From: a bacterium D16-76
GTDB taxonomy: Bacteria > Bacillota > Clostridia > Oscillospirales > Acutalibacteraceae
Direction of reading: 5' to 3'
DNA: 64,000 nt
Assembly: GCA_009917445.1 (NCBI GenBank)
Contig: QZEE01000001.1
Span: 170,254-234,253, forward strand
Shown here: piece by piece, positions 43,542 to 51,095 of the stretch
Layout: each line of letters begins with the position of its first letter
How positions within the stretch are numbered: position 1 is the first letter of the stretch
Translations under genes and position numbers: made by a program
The notes under the pieces: model-generated
The model's input: the letters and a program-made list of their open reading frames with translations, nothing else
Databases searched by the model: none
Told to the model about the DNA's origin: nothing

Positions 43542-45313
43542 TTCGCAGCACCTACCTTCCAACTCACAGAGGTTTGATAATCCTGCCACATCTTGGCGTA
43601 AAGTCTACCGTTAGCAACAAGAGAGTCATGGGTTCCGTTTTCCTCCACTTGGCCCTCCCGCAATACAAAGATGCGGTCGGCGTTCTTGATTGTTGTCAGC
43701 CGGTGAGCGATCATAATGACGGTCTTGCCCTTGGAGAGCCGCTCAAAGGCCCGCTGCACCAGCGCCTCATTCTCCGGGTCCGCAAAAGCGGTGGCCTCGT
43801 CCAGAATGAGGATGGGGGCGTTTTTCAACATAACGCGGGCGATAGCGATGCGCTGCTGTTCGCCCCCGGAGAGGTACACGCCGCGGGTTCCGATCACTGT
43901 ATCAATGCCTTGAGGCAGCTTCTGAATGATGTCGTCACACTGAGCCTCATGGAGTACCCGCTCCACCTCCTGACGGGAGGCATCCGGCTTGGACAGCCGC
44001 ACATTTTCCAGAATGGAAGTTTTGAGCAATTTGCTGTCTTGAAACACATAGGCCACGGTGTCCATCAAAATATCTTTTGGAATGTCCTTTACATTGGTGC
44101 CGCCGATCTGGATGGCCCCGCTAGTTACATCCCAAAAGCGGGAGATCAGCCCCGCCACAGTGGTCTTGCCGCCGCCGGACGGCCCCACCAAAGCCACAGT
44201 TTCACCAGCCTCAACTTGGAGCGATATATTTTTTATGGCATCCTCTGTGCTGCCGCTGTAGCGGAAGGTCACATTTTCCAGCGTAACGGAATTGTCTGCC
44301 GGGGCCTTAGCGCTGTGGGGCTCGGGCAGCGGCTCCACATCCAGAACGGAGTGAATACGGCTCAGAGCATCGGCTACGATCATGCCATTCTCGCTCATAT
44401 ACATGACCTTGGACATAGCTGTGGCAATGATAGGGGTAAAAATCACATAAAAGATGAAGTTCAGCAGAATCGGCTGGGCTACCGGGCCGCCGCCTGTCAG
44501 AATCAGCGCCAGTACGATGAGAAACGCAAAAGCGCTGTTGATGAACACCGTGTACATCAGCATGGGCGGGCGGCACTTCTTGCAGTAGGCAATGCAGTAT
44601 TTGTAGTAATTGTCGATGGTACCCTTGAACCGGGCAAAGGAGTGGACGGTCTGCCCGAAAGTCTTGACCACCGGCACGCCCCGCACATACTCCACTGCCT
44701 CGTTGTTCATGTCCGCCAGGGCGTTTTGGTACTCCTTGATGTCCTTAGCCATCTGGGGGCCCACCATCTTGAACATGGCGGCAAAGCCCAGAACGATGGG
44801 CAGGAGGCTGACAAGACCAAACCGCCAGTCGAACAGGAACAGCATGATAACCATACAGATAGGCGTGGTGATTGCCGCCGACATATCCGGGAGCTGGTGG
44901 GCCAGATAGGTTTCCGTGGCCGCGCTGCTGTCGCCCACGATGCGGCGGATCTTCCCGCTGCCCATATCGCCGATGAAGCCCAGAGGCAGTTCAGCGATGT
45001 GAGCCATCAGCGCCTTGCGGATGTTCCCGGCGATGCGGAACGCCGACAGGTGGGAACACATCAGAGCGCAGACATAGACAAGGATAGATGCAATAGCGAA
45101 CAGCACTGCCATCCATCCGTTATGGATGATCTGTGTAGCTTGTGTAAAATTAGGTGCAACTGCAATGACCTCCTGGATGATCCGAAACAGGAACACAAAG
45201 GGGAACAGTGCCAACACCGCGCTGGCGGCGGACAGCAGCAGGGATAGGTAGGTCAGAAACCTGTGCCGCCCCGCATAGTGCATGAGTTCTTTTAGGTTGC
45301 TTTCTTTCTTCAC
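43538..45313 (-). CDS. ABC half-transporter (exporter fold), first of pair A
   Basis: The product has 591 residues; ATG follows AAGGAGG. The transmembrane domain begins LMHYAGRHRFLTYLSLLLSA. The nucleotide-binding domain has GPSGGGKTTVAGL, LSGGEQQRIAIARVML, ILILDEATAFAD and MIAHRLTTI. The start MKKESNLKELMHYAGRHRFL and the family fit resemble the IrtA/YbtP side of siderophore ABC pairs. It has an operator palindrome at 45333 directly before it and a TetR gene upstream in the same direction. Confidence 0.9.
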   Translation of the reverse strand: MKKESNLKELMHYAGRHRFLTYLSLLLSAASAVLALFPFVFLFRIIQEVIAVAPNFTQATQIIHNGWMAVLFAIASILVYVCALMCSHLSAFRIAGNIRKALMAHIAELPLGFIGDMGSGKIRRIVGDSSAATETYLAHQLPDMSAAITTPICMVIMLFLFDWRFGLVSLLPIVLGFAAMFKMVGPQMAKDIKEYQNALADMNNEAVEYVRGVPVVKTFGQTVHSFARFKGTIDNYYKYCIAYCKKCRPPMLMYTVFINSAFAFLIVLALILTGGGPVAQPILLNFIFYVIFTPIIATAMSKVMYMSENGMIVADALSRIHSVLDVEPLPEPHSAKAPADNSVTLENVTFRYSGSTEDAIKNISLQVEAGETVALVGPSGGGKTTVAGLISRFWDVTSGAIQIGGTNVKDIPKDILMDTVAYVFQDSKLLKTSILENVRLSKPDASRQEVERVLHEAQCDDIIQKLPQGIDTVIGTRGVYLSGGEQQRIAIARVMLKNAPILILDEATAFADPENEALVQRAFERLSKGKTVIMIAHRLTTIKNADRIFVLREGQVEENGTHDSLVANGRLYAKMWQDYQTSVSWKVGAAK

Positions 45314-45332
45314 ATAGATACCTCCTTAAATG

Positions 45333-45348
45333 ATTAGTTTCAACTAAC
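45333..45348 (-). promoter_or_regulatory. Operator palindrome 6
   Basis: ATTAGTTTCAACTAAC on the + strand, 20 bases upstream of ABC pair A. A related but tighter palindrome, AGTTAGC-TC-GCTAACT, lies at 45373-45388 and overlaps the 3' end of the TetR gene. Confidence 0.65.
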
Positions 45349-45382
45349 TATATGGCAAAAATAACAGGCACTAGTTAGCTCG

Positions 45383-46000
45383 CTAACTATTCTGGCCCAT
45401 TATTTTCATCCATCCAGCGGTATAGAATTCCCGAAGCTGTCCAATGAAGCGCTTTGCCCGCTCTTTGGGCATATCATGCCGCAAGACCTCAAATATTCCC
45501 TCGAACATCCCGCTTGCAACCATGTGGCACAGTTCCCGGTCAAGCTCGGGCACGGTATGCCCCAAGTCCCTCAGCACGTCAATATACCTGAAGGTGTACT
45601 CCACCTCAATGTCCACCATATTATGAACAAACTGCTCATACGGGGTGCCGTCGCTGCAGCAGATCAGCAGCTTGAAGGCCCCCCAGTGGCTGTACATATA
45701 GTCGATCATCCAGTCCACACATTCCGCGGACTCCTTGCCCATATGGGCGGGCTGCTCCTCCTTGGGAAGCTGGGCGAAGTCCGTCTGTGTGGTCATGAAC
45801 CGGCCCATGACCGCCGCCGCGCACGGCTCCACCAGGGCGGCGAACAGGGCTTCCTTGCTGGAGTAGTAGCCGTAAAAAGCTCCGGTGGTCACCCCGGCGG
45901 ATTTGACGATATTCCGTAGAGAGGCCCCCTGAAAGCCCTTTTCCAGGAACTCAGTGGTGGCGGTCTGGTGAATTCTTTCCAAAGTATTGCGTTCGTCCAT
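45383..46000 (-). CDS. TetR/AcrR-family regulator
   Basis: The product has 205 residues. Start ATG at 46000 (MDERNTLERIHQ) follows GGAGGA; the frame is open further but without a ribosome site. The HTH is FQGASLRNIVKSAGVTTGAFYGYYSSKEALFAAL (residues about 21-55), then a helical ligand domain. It stands upstream of ABC pair A on the same strand and probably governs those genes or itself. A 12-bp palindrome at 46018 lies in its own promoter region. Confidence 0.92.
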   Translation of the reverse strand: MDERNTLERIHQTATTEFLEKGFQGASLRNIVKSAGVTTGAFYGYYSSKEALFAALVEPCAAAVMGRFMTTQTDFAQLPKEEQPAHMGKESAECVDWMIDYMYSHWGAFKLLICCSDGTPYEQFVHNMVDIEVEYTFRYIDVLRDLGHTVPELDRELCHMVASGMFEGIFEVLRHDMPKERAKRFIGQLREFYTAGWMKIMGQNS

Positions 46001-46017
46001 CGAATCCTCCGTAACAG

Positions 46018-46029
46018 CGTTATATAACG
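46018..46029. promoter_or_regulatory. Palindrome CGTTATATAACG before the TetR gene
   Basis: A perfect 12-base palindrome 17 bases upstream of the TetR start, within an AT-rich likely promoter. Such a site is typical for autoregulation by TetR proteins. Evidence is positional only. Confidence 0.5.
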
Positions 46030-46079
46030 GTGCTATAATAACACAAATCAATAGCCCTGTCAAGTGCAAATGACAAAAC

Positions 46080-46170
46080 GGGAGTGTCCCAACCGCAGAG
46101 ATAATCATCTGGGTTCCCCCCGCCCGTAGGGCGGGGGGAACCCGAAAAGCTCTCCGAAACGGACACTCCC
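46080..46170. repeat. Nested inverted repeats, MITE-like
   Basis: Outer arms GGGAGTGTCC (46080-46089) and GGACACTCCC (46161-46170) are exact complements, with GTTTCGGA-like flanks. Inside is a perfect 15-bp stem with loop GTA (46111-46143; arms begin GGGTTCCCCCC). The whole 91-base unit lies between the TetR and MNT genes and codes for nothing. The terminal arms suggest a miniature mobile repeat; the inner stem would also serve as a strong bidirectional terminator. Confidence 0.75.
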
Positions 46171-46214
46171 TGCCAAAGTTGCCGCAAAGCGGTTGAATGA
46201 TTTAGAAAGATCCA

Positions 46215-46243
46215 TTGCTATATTTCGCTTTTTGATGTATACT
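46215..46243 (+). promoter_or_regulatory. Promoter of the MNT/HEPN pair
   Basis: TTGCTA (46215-46220), a 17-base spacer and TATACT (46238-46243). GGAGG and the ATG at 46271 follow. Confidence 0.6.
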
Positions 46244-46270
46244 TGAATGGATGGGATGGAGGTACGTTAA

Positions 46271-46561
46271 ATGGATTACAGTCTATCAGAAACTTTAAAA
46301 GTCGAAATAATAGATTTGGCTCTCCAATGCCAATTGGACAGGGTGATTCTTTTTGGCTCCCGGTCCAGAGGCGACAACCGAGAACGCAGTGACATTGACC
46401 TGGCCATACAAGGCGGCGATACCGTGGCATTTGCGGCTAGTGCTGACGAGGATATACCTACCCTGCTCATGTTTGATGTGGTCGATTTGGATAAGCCTGT
46501 GCAGTCTGAACTGTTGGAAGAAATCAGAAAGGATGGCGTTGTCATCTATGAAAAAGTTTGA
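46271..46561 (+). CDS. mntA: MNT-type nucleotidyltransferase (antitoxin-like)
   Basis: A 96-residue minimal nucleotidyltransferase. The catalytic motif is VILFGSRSRGDNRERSDIDLAI (GSRSRG with the two aspartates of SDIDL), with a further acidic residue in LLMFDVVDLD. In MNT/HEPN pairs the MNT protein inactivates the HEPN RNase by adding AMP groups to it. The start codon follows GGAGG. Its end overlaps the next gene by 14 bases. Confidence 0.9.
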   Translation: MDYSLSETLKVEIIDLALQCQLDRVILFGSRSRGDNRERSDIDLAIQGGDTVAFAASADEDIPTLLMFDVVDLDKPVQSELLEEIRKDGVVIYEKV

Positions 46562-46937
46562 AAACTTCTGCAAGACGCTGGATAATCTGCGGCTCGTCCG
46601 GAACTTGAATGAGCCTTACGATGTGCTGACCCTGACCGGCAGCGCCGCCCTGTTCGAGATATGCTTTGAGCAGGCATGGAAAGCCATGAAGGAGATTTTG
46701 CAGGAGCATGGTTATGGCGAAGGACAGACCGGCTCACCAAAGCAAATTCTCAAGCTGGCATATAGCGCCGGAATGATACAGGACGAGAAAAAGTGGCTTG
46801 CTATGCTGGTGTCCCGGAATGATGTGACCCATTCCTATAATGAGGAAATTGCGCTGGCGCTGGTGAAACGCGTGAAAGAGGAGTATATTGATTTGTTGGA
46901 TGTACTCAGAGTGGAATTGGAGGCCCGGTGGCTTTGA
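46548..46937 (+). CDS. hepT: HEPN toxin-like RNase paired with MNT
   Basis: The product has 129 residues. Start ATG at 46548 (MKKFENFCKTLDNLRLV) lies inside the end of mntA; longer starts in this frame are antisense-like text. All-helical HI0074/HEPN protein; the catalytic RX4H motif is RNDVTH near residue 88, followed by the usual tyrosine (SYNEE). The pair is a type VII-like toxin-antitoxin system. It lies between repeats and a tRNA scar, as such modules often do on mobile elements. Confidence 0.9.
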   Translation: MKKFENFCKTLDNLRLVRNLNEPYDVLTLTGSAALFEICFEQAWKAMKEILQEHGYGEGQTGSPKQILKLAYSAGMIQDEKKWLAMLVSRNDVTHSYNEEIALALVKRVKEEYIDLLDVLRVELEARWL

Positions 46938-47235
46938 CATTCTTGGGGCTTTCGCACATGATTCTTGGCCCGGTGCGGTATTGGCGCTCTAAAATCTGCA
47001 CTGCCAAACGCCGCTGATTTGCCCGCAAAATGGCCTAGTTCCTCTCAAAATTCTAAGAACAGCTCGGAAATTTTCTTAGAACTGCTCAAAATCCGGAATC
47101 CGGCGCGACATCTACATTTACGAATTTTCGCCGCTCCAAAACGCCGAAACTCCCCGCAAACGCTGGGGTTTTGGCGTTCTCCTATCTTCCATTCGGTTCT
47201 GCTGAAATCCCTCAAGTTCGGGTTTGCGCACGGCA
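46938..47235. other. Structured non-coding stretch before the tRNA fragment
   Basis: No gene is seen. It contains the near-repeat TTCTAAGAACAGCTC / TCTTAGAACTGCTC (about 47053-47094) and an imperfect hairpin AACGCC ... GGCGTT (about 47138-47178). It may be an end of an integrated element. Confidence 0.4.
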
Positions 47236-47293
47236 CTCGAAATCGAGTTGCCGGTGAAACGGCACGTGGGTTCGAATCCCACGCCCTCCGCCA
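47236..47293 (+). tRNA. 3' fragment of tRNA-Ser(CGA); integration scar
   Basis: The bases read anticodon loop CTCGAAA (CGA at 47238-47240), a long variable arm TTGCCG...CGGCA, a perfect T-arm GTGGG-TTCGAAT-CCCAC (47266-47282), acceptor strand GCCCTCC, discriminator G and encoded CCA (47291-47293). The 5' half is missing: no GGAGGGC and no D-arm upstream, and the bases before 47236 cannot pair with the anticodon stem. The break at the anticodon loop is typical of tyrosine-integrase att sites, so this is likely the duplicated 3' end left by an element inserted upstream. Confidence 0.8.
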
Positions 47294-47420
47294 TCCTGTG
47301 GATATAAAAAAGATATTCGCTCAAAAAACCGCGCTGTGGCGCGGTTTTTTGATGCCCGAAAGCCTGGATTTCGAAAGTGCGAAAATGTGGATGTAAGTCA
47401 GCAAAAAATAGATTCGAACC
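47292..47420 (+). repeat. Post-tRNA repeat, copy A
   Basis: It starts at the end of the tRNA fragment and includes its terminator. It matches 63782-63910 base for base in length. Over the 110 bases from 47311, about 88 are identical by hand count, and the terminator loop differs most. Confidence 0.8.
47323..47350 (+). terminator. Terminator after the tRNA-Ser fragment
   Basis: CCGCGC-TGTG-GCGCGG flanked by A6 and T6, a classical bidirectional terminator. Confidence 0.9.
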
Positions 47421-47694
47421 CTCACAATGACAGAATAGGGCGAGAAATACATAGTCGGCCGCTGGAAGTTAGCTCTCACAAATAAGCGATCGGCTTTTTC
47501 ATTTTCAAGAGAAAGACGTTGATAAAAATCAAGATAACTGCAAAGCATTGCCTGTTCCCTACCCGCGCTCTGCCCAATTGGGACAAGAGCTTCAAAAGCA
47601 TCTTTAGTAGGTATTTCTTCGAGTTTGGTCTGGACTTATCAAAATCTTGTGGTATCCTTGTGGTCAAGAAAAACTCCAAGAAAGGATGATATCC

Positions 47695-48481
47695 ATGAAG
47701 AAAACCCTAACAGTCCTCCTGGCCACAGCCCTCTTAGCGAGCGTTAATGGGTGCCAGACAGCACCTCCAGACTCAGAGCCTGCACAGCAGACCCTCATGG
47801 TAAAGGCTGAATCAGCCCCGGTGACTGACCAAACTGCTTTCAATATAGCTGCCACCCTTGAGCAGACCATCGCTGGAATAAATTTCAAACCGGCGGTATC
47901 CATACTCAGAAAATCCGCCAGCAAAAATGAAAACAATAGTCAACCCCCCTATCCACACACGAAACAAGAAAGCGCACACGCATCCACCTCCAGCGTAGAA
48001 GACACCGATACGCAGGGCACAGAACCAAAGACAATAGACCCAACGCCTGCGCCAAAGCAGCCAGACATCGAGTCTGACGCCACCATGACAGTTACCGTGA
48101 AAGTAACTCCCACGCCAGTAGCTACACCCACTCCTACGCCCACACCCGAGCCACCAGCACCCACACCTATACCTGCCGCGCCAACCCCAGAGCCGGTCAT
48201 AGAGGAGCCCTCCTTCGACATTGGCTACTGGATAGGCTACGCACAAAGCTATGCCCAGGGCCTTGGCCTGCGGCTGGAGAGCGGCGCGGTAGACTGTTGG
48301 GACAACCTCATCGGGGCCGGGCCGCACAGCACCTGTCTTGAGAGGGACATCGCCAGCAGACTGAACCGGTATGCCAACGACCAGGACATCACCGATGTTG
48401 TGGATAAGAGCAAATCGAAGATTTGCTCTGTATGAGTCCACTGATGGGAACTGCTACGACATCAATATCGGGTACGCTTGA
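47695..48481 (+). pseudogene. Proline-rich lipoprotein, frameshifted at its end
   Basis: Start ATG at 47695 follows AGAAAGGA. A lipoprotein signal (MKKTLTVLLATALLASVNGC) leads to a Thr/Pro-rich linker with TPTP repeats (residues about 100-180), then a small C-terminal domain (FDIGYWIGYAQSYAQGLGLR ... CLERDIASRLNRYA). The open frame stops at 48435 after KICSV. In the next frame the text continues naturally as RFALYESTDGNCYDINIGYA with a stop at 48479-48481. The shift falls exactly at a perfect 9-bp hairpin (48408-48428), which could favour slippage. The protein would be surface-anchored; its function is unknown. Confidence 0.7.
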
Positions 48482-49071
48482 CAGAAAAATGAATGCCAGC
48501 CCTGAGTGCATCGCAAATCGCGGTGCACTTTTTCTTTGCCACTCATCGCCACCTGTCGGCCCCTGCGTGGCCCCGTGTCGGGGCTTGCAGGGCTGGGTCG
48601 GGAAAACACACGGCCCTGCACCGGCGAGGGCCGTGTCGGGGCAATGTCGGCCCGGTTTGGAAAGGCGCTGATTTCGAGGGGATTTGACCGGCTTTGGGCA
48701 AGGCCGAAAAGCAAGCAGGAGAAAGGAGGTGGGGTTGCTATGCTCCCCACCTCCGGGTCACAACGCCCGGCAACGCCGGTCGTTTCAGGGGATTCCGGGC
48801 TTTCGGGATTGCAAAATAAAATAGGGTTGCTAATTCTGCAGTTCCCGGAAAACAGGGTTGCTATCCCCATAATTGGCTGTGTAACGGCAAAAAACCAAGG
48901 GTTGCTATATAAGTCGAAAAAAGGAACCACCTCCCGCCAAGAGTGGAGTGCGCCCTCTAGGTGGAAGGTGGTACCTGTCACCATGGCAGGTCTAGTGAAC
49001 TACCCAATAGAAGAAAGTATACTGCAGAAAAGAAAAAGCCACATACAATCAACCTGATTAAGCATTCGCTA
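48482..49071. other. Non-coding stretch with GGGTTGCTA repeats
   Basis: Open frames here do not look like proteins. The nonamer GGGTTGCTA occurs four times on the + strand (48732, 48824, 48855, 48899), and the first 200 bases are rich in GTCGGGGC/GGCCCTG runs. Repeats of this kind can be iterons for a replication protein. No Rep gene is adjacent. Confidence 0.4.
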
Positions 49072-49392
49072 TCAAGCTAAAATGCGGTCAACAGTTTCCT
49101 TGAGCGTATCACTAAACCCATCCAAATCTTCCAAGGAAATAACCTCATTATTTATCAGCGCAACAATATTCCAAACCATATCAGTCCGGGTCAACTGTGG
49201 TTGGATGCCCGGACTCCGCTTGTCCCCTTTTATGCGCTTTTCCAAGTGCCAAAATTTATCGGACGGATTACCTTCTCCGTTCAAAATCTCCATGTACTCT
49301 CGGTTGAGCTTGTCCATGTAGGCTTCCTGCCAACCGGGTAATTTTTCCTTGAAAAGTTTCCAGCCCTGTTTTGTGAATCTCCTATCTTCCAC
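49072..49392 (-). CDS. Hypothetical protein, 106 residues
   Basis: A small, charged, mainly helical protein (MEDRRFTKQGWKLFKEKLPG and so on), rich in Lys, Glu and Asp, with no motif I recognise. A GGGGATATTG stretch before the ATG gives a fair ribosome site. It is 15 bases behind the HxlR regulator on the same strand, so the two may be co-transcribed. Confidence 0.6.
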   Translation of the reverse strand: MEDRRFTKQGWKLFKEKLPGWQEAYMDKLNREYMEILNGEGNPSDKFWHLEKRIKGDKRSPGIQPQLTRTDMVWNIVALINNEVISLEDLDGFSDTLKETVDRILA

Positions 49393-49407
49393 AACAATAT
49401 CCCCCTA

Positions 49408-49743
49408 TCATTTGTTCTTCAGTAAATTTGCATCACCCCAGTTTTTCATGTAAGCAATCACGTCCATAAAGCTCTTGCCCAAGTCTGTCAGCGTATACTC
49501 CACCCTGGGCGGCACCTCATGGAAATCATGTCGCACCAGAAACCCATCTGCCTCCAGCTCCCGCAACTGCTTCGTCAGCGACGATTCCGTAATCTCTCCC
49601 AACTGCCTCCGCAACGCGCCGAACCGTCGAATATCATGAAAAGCGATATAGTAAAGGATTTCCAGTTTCCACTTGCCGCCCAATATCTTTTGCAGCGTGG
49701 ACATGGTCTTGCAGCGCTCCACGGCCTGCTCAGTTTTTCTCAT
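49408..49743 (-). CDS. HxlR-family redox/stress regulator
   Basis: The product has 111 residues. Start ATG at 49743 (MRKTEQAVERCKTMSTLQ) follows AGAGGTG. The winged helix is ILGGKWKLEILYYIAFHDIRRFGALRR, then ITESSLTKQLRELEADGFLVRHDFHEVPPRVEYTLT, a textbook HxlR/YodB fold. A Cys sits at residue 11, close to the position of the redox-sensing Cys in YodB. It is transcribed away from the radical SAM gene, with an operator-like palindrome between them. Confidence 0.9.
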   Translation of the reverse strand: MRKTEQAVERCKTMSTLQKILGGKWKLEILYYIAFHDIRRFGALRRQLGEITESSLTKQLRELEADGFLVRHDFHEVPPRVEYTLTDLGKSFMDVIAYMKNWGDANLLKNK

Positions 49744-49794
49744 AGGACAACACCTCTTTGTTAACATTATAACGCATAGGGCCGCATGAATCAA

Positions 49795-49813
49795 GGTACT
49801 ACAAAAAAGTACC
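49795..49813. promoter_or_regulatory. HxlR/YodB-type operator
   Basis: GGTACT-ACAAAAA-AGTACC, fitting the TACT-N7-AGTA box bound by YodB-like proteins. It lies between the divergent HxlR and radical SAM genes and touches the -35 box of the latter. Confidence 0.7.
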
Positions 49814-49817
49814 GTAC

Positions 49818-49845
49818 TTGAATTTATTCTGTATCGGGTTATAAT
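49818..49845 (+). promoter_or_regulatory. Promoter of the radical SAM genes
   Basis: TTGAAT (49818-49823), a 16-base spacer and TATAAT (49840-49845). AAGGAGG precedes the ATG at 49872. Confidence 0.7.
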
Positions 49846-49871
49846 GGGTGAAAACGAAGGAGGTTTTCACC

Positions 49872-50771
49872 ATGAAATTTACCGGAACTATTTGGCGTCC
49901 GCCCTATGAAGCGTCCTCGCTGCTGCTGGAAGTTACGGCAGGCTGTACCCATCACAAGTGCAAATTCTGCACCCTCTATAGCGACCTGCCGTTCAAGTTC
50001 AGAATGTCACCAATGGAGGATATCGAGTGCGACTTGCAGGAGGTTGCCGACACGCTGAAACAGTGGCACGGCTTTCGGTTTGACCGGGCCTTCCTCACCG
50101 GAGCGAACCCATTTGTGCTGAAAACCGAGCGTCTGCTGGCAATCACAGAACTTATCCGCAAATATGTACCCACGGTGCAGACCATAGGCTGTTTTGCGCG
50201 GGTGACGGACATCACGCTGAAATCCGACAGCGACCTGAACGCGCTGGCACAGGCGGGATTTGACGGCCTGACCATCGGTATCGAAACCGGCGATGACGAG
50301 GCTCTGCGCTTTATGAACAAGGGCTATGCCGCTGCTGACATTGTGGAGCAGTGCGCCCGGCTGGATAAAGCTGGTATTCACTACAATTTCTTCTATCTGG
50401 TGGGCATTTCCGGTATGGGACGGGGCGAAGTCAGCGCGAAAGCCACCGCTGCTGTGTGTAATCGACTGCACCCTCAGTTAATCGGAGCAAATATGCTGAC
50501 TATTTACCCGGATTCTGAGCTTTACCAAGAGATTCAAAAGGGCAACTGGCAAGAGGAAAGTGAAGTAGAGAAGTACCGGGAAATCCGCACCTTGATTGAA
50601 CGCCTTGATATTCCCACGCAGTTTGCTGCGCTTGGTGCGTCTAATGCGTTCCAACTTCACGGCACTCTGCCTCAAGATAAAGCCGCTTTGGTAGCGGCAA
50701 TCGACCAAATTATTGATAGAGTAGGCGAAGAAAAGCTGCGGGATTACCGCAAGAATCTCCGTCATCTGTAA
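49872..50771 (+). CDS. Radical SAM protein
   Basis: The product has 299 residues. Start ATG at 49872 (MKFTGTIWRPPYEASS) follows AAGGAGG. The Fe-S cysteines are in GCTHHKCKFC near residues 25-33, read as CX4CX2C rather than the usual CX3CX2C; the truncated paralogue downstream has the same spacing. Elp3/B12-type radical SAM features follow: LTGANPFVLKTERLL, GLTIGIETGDDEALRFM, the glycine-rich NFFYLVGISGMGRG and an H-loop. Substrate unknown. It is probably controlled by the divergent HxlR regulator. Confidence 0.9.
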   Translation: MKFTGTIWRPPYEASSLLLEVTAGCTHHKCKFCTLYSDLPFKFRMSPMEDIECDLQEVADTLKQWHGFRFDRAFLTGANPFVLKTERLLAITELIRKYVPTVQTIGCFARVTDITLKSDSDLNALAQAGFDGLTIGIETGDDEALRFMNKGYAAADIVEQCARLDKAGIHYNFFYLVGISGMGRGEVSAKATAAVCNRLHPQLIGANMLTIYPDSELYQEIQKGNWQEESEVEKYREIRTLIERLDIPTQFAALGASNAFQLHGTLPQDKAALVAAIDQIIDRVGEEKLRDYRKNLRHL

Positions 50772-50783
50772 GGAGGGATTCTC

Positions 50784-51095
50784 GTGCATTTCACCGGAAG
50801 AACTTGGCGGCCGCCATATGAATCACAGTCTGTCATTTTGCAGGCAACCTCCGGCTGTACCCACAACAAATGCACCTTTTGCAGCCTCTACAAAGACGAG
50901 AAGTTTCGGATGTCCCCGATGGATGAGTTTGAGGAGGATTTAGCGGAGGTCAAGAGCTATCAGCCCAACGCCCGGCGGGTGTTTCTCACCGGCGCGAACC
51001 CCTTTGCTATGAACTATGAGAACCTCAAATTACGTGCCTTGACCGTTCGCGAGTATCTCATTAAGTGTCAGTCCATTGCTATCCATCGACATTGA
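50784..51095 (+). pseudogene. Truncated radical SAM paralogue fused to a phage polymerase gene
   Basis: GTG at 50784 follows AAGGAGG. The first 80 residues (MHFTGRTWRPPYESQSVILQ, GCTHNKCTFC, LTGANPFAMNYENLKLRA) are a close paralogue of the gene before it. After ENLKLRALTVREYL the similarity ends, and the frame runs to TGA at 51093-51095 inside the DNA polymerase gene. The breakpoint lies near 51040-51072. The remaining two-thirds of the radical SAM gene is not found in the window, so a deletion or insertion has joined host and phage DNA here. Confidence 0.8.

Noticed and set aside
43493..45247. Long plus-strand open frames at 41613-43208 and 43493-45247
   Set aside because: Both lie opposite ABC half-transporters whose Walker motifs are intact. 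The His- and Gln-rich translations are typical mirror images and carry no family signature.
45373..45388. AGTTAGC-TC-GCTAACT as a seventh copy of the iron-region palindrome
   Set aside because: The centre is shorter than in the other six copies and it overlaps the end of the TetR gene. It may bind TetR or be part of a terminator, so it was not counted.
47395..47425. GATTCGAACC after the tRNA scar as a second tRNA T-arm on the minus strand
   Set aside because: Only a few bases fit; no acceptor stem, D-arm or anticodon stem can be built around it, and copy B has a mismatch in the T-loop core.
48506..49057. A 183-codon frame in the iteron-like region
   Set aside because: The translation lacks hydrophobic patterning, begins with no ribosome site and covers the GGGTTGCTA repeats. 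It is similar in kind to over-predicted small proteins.
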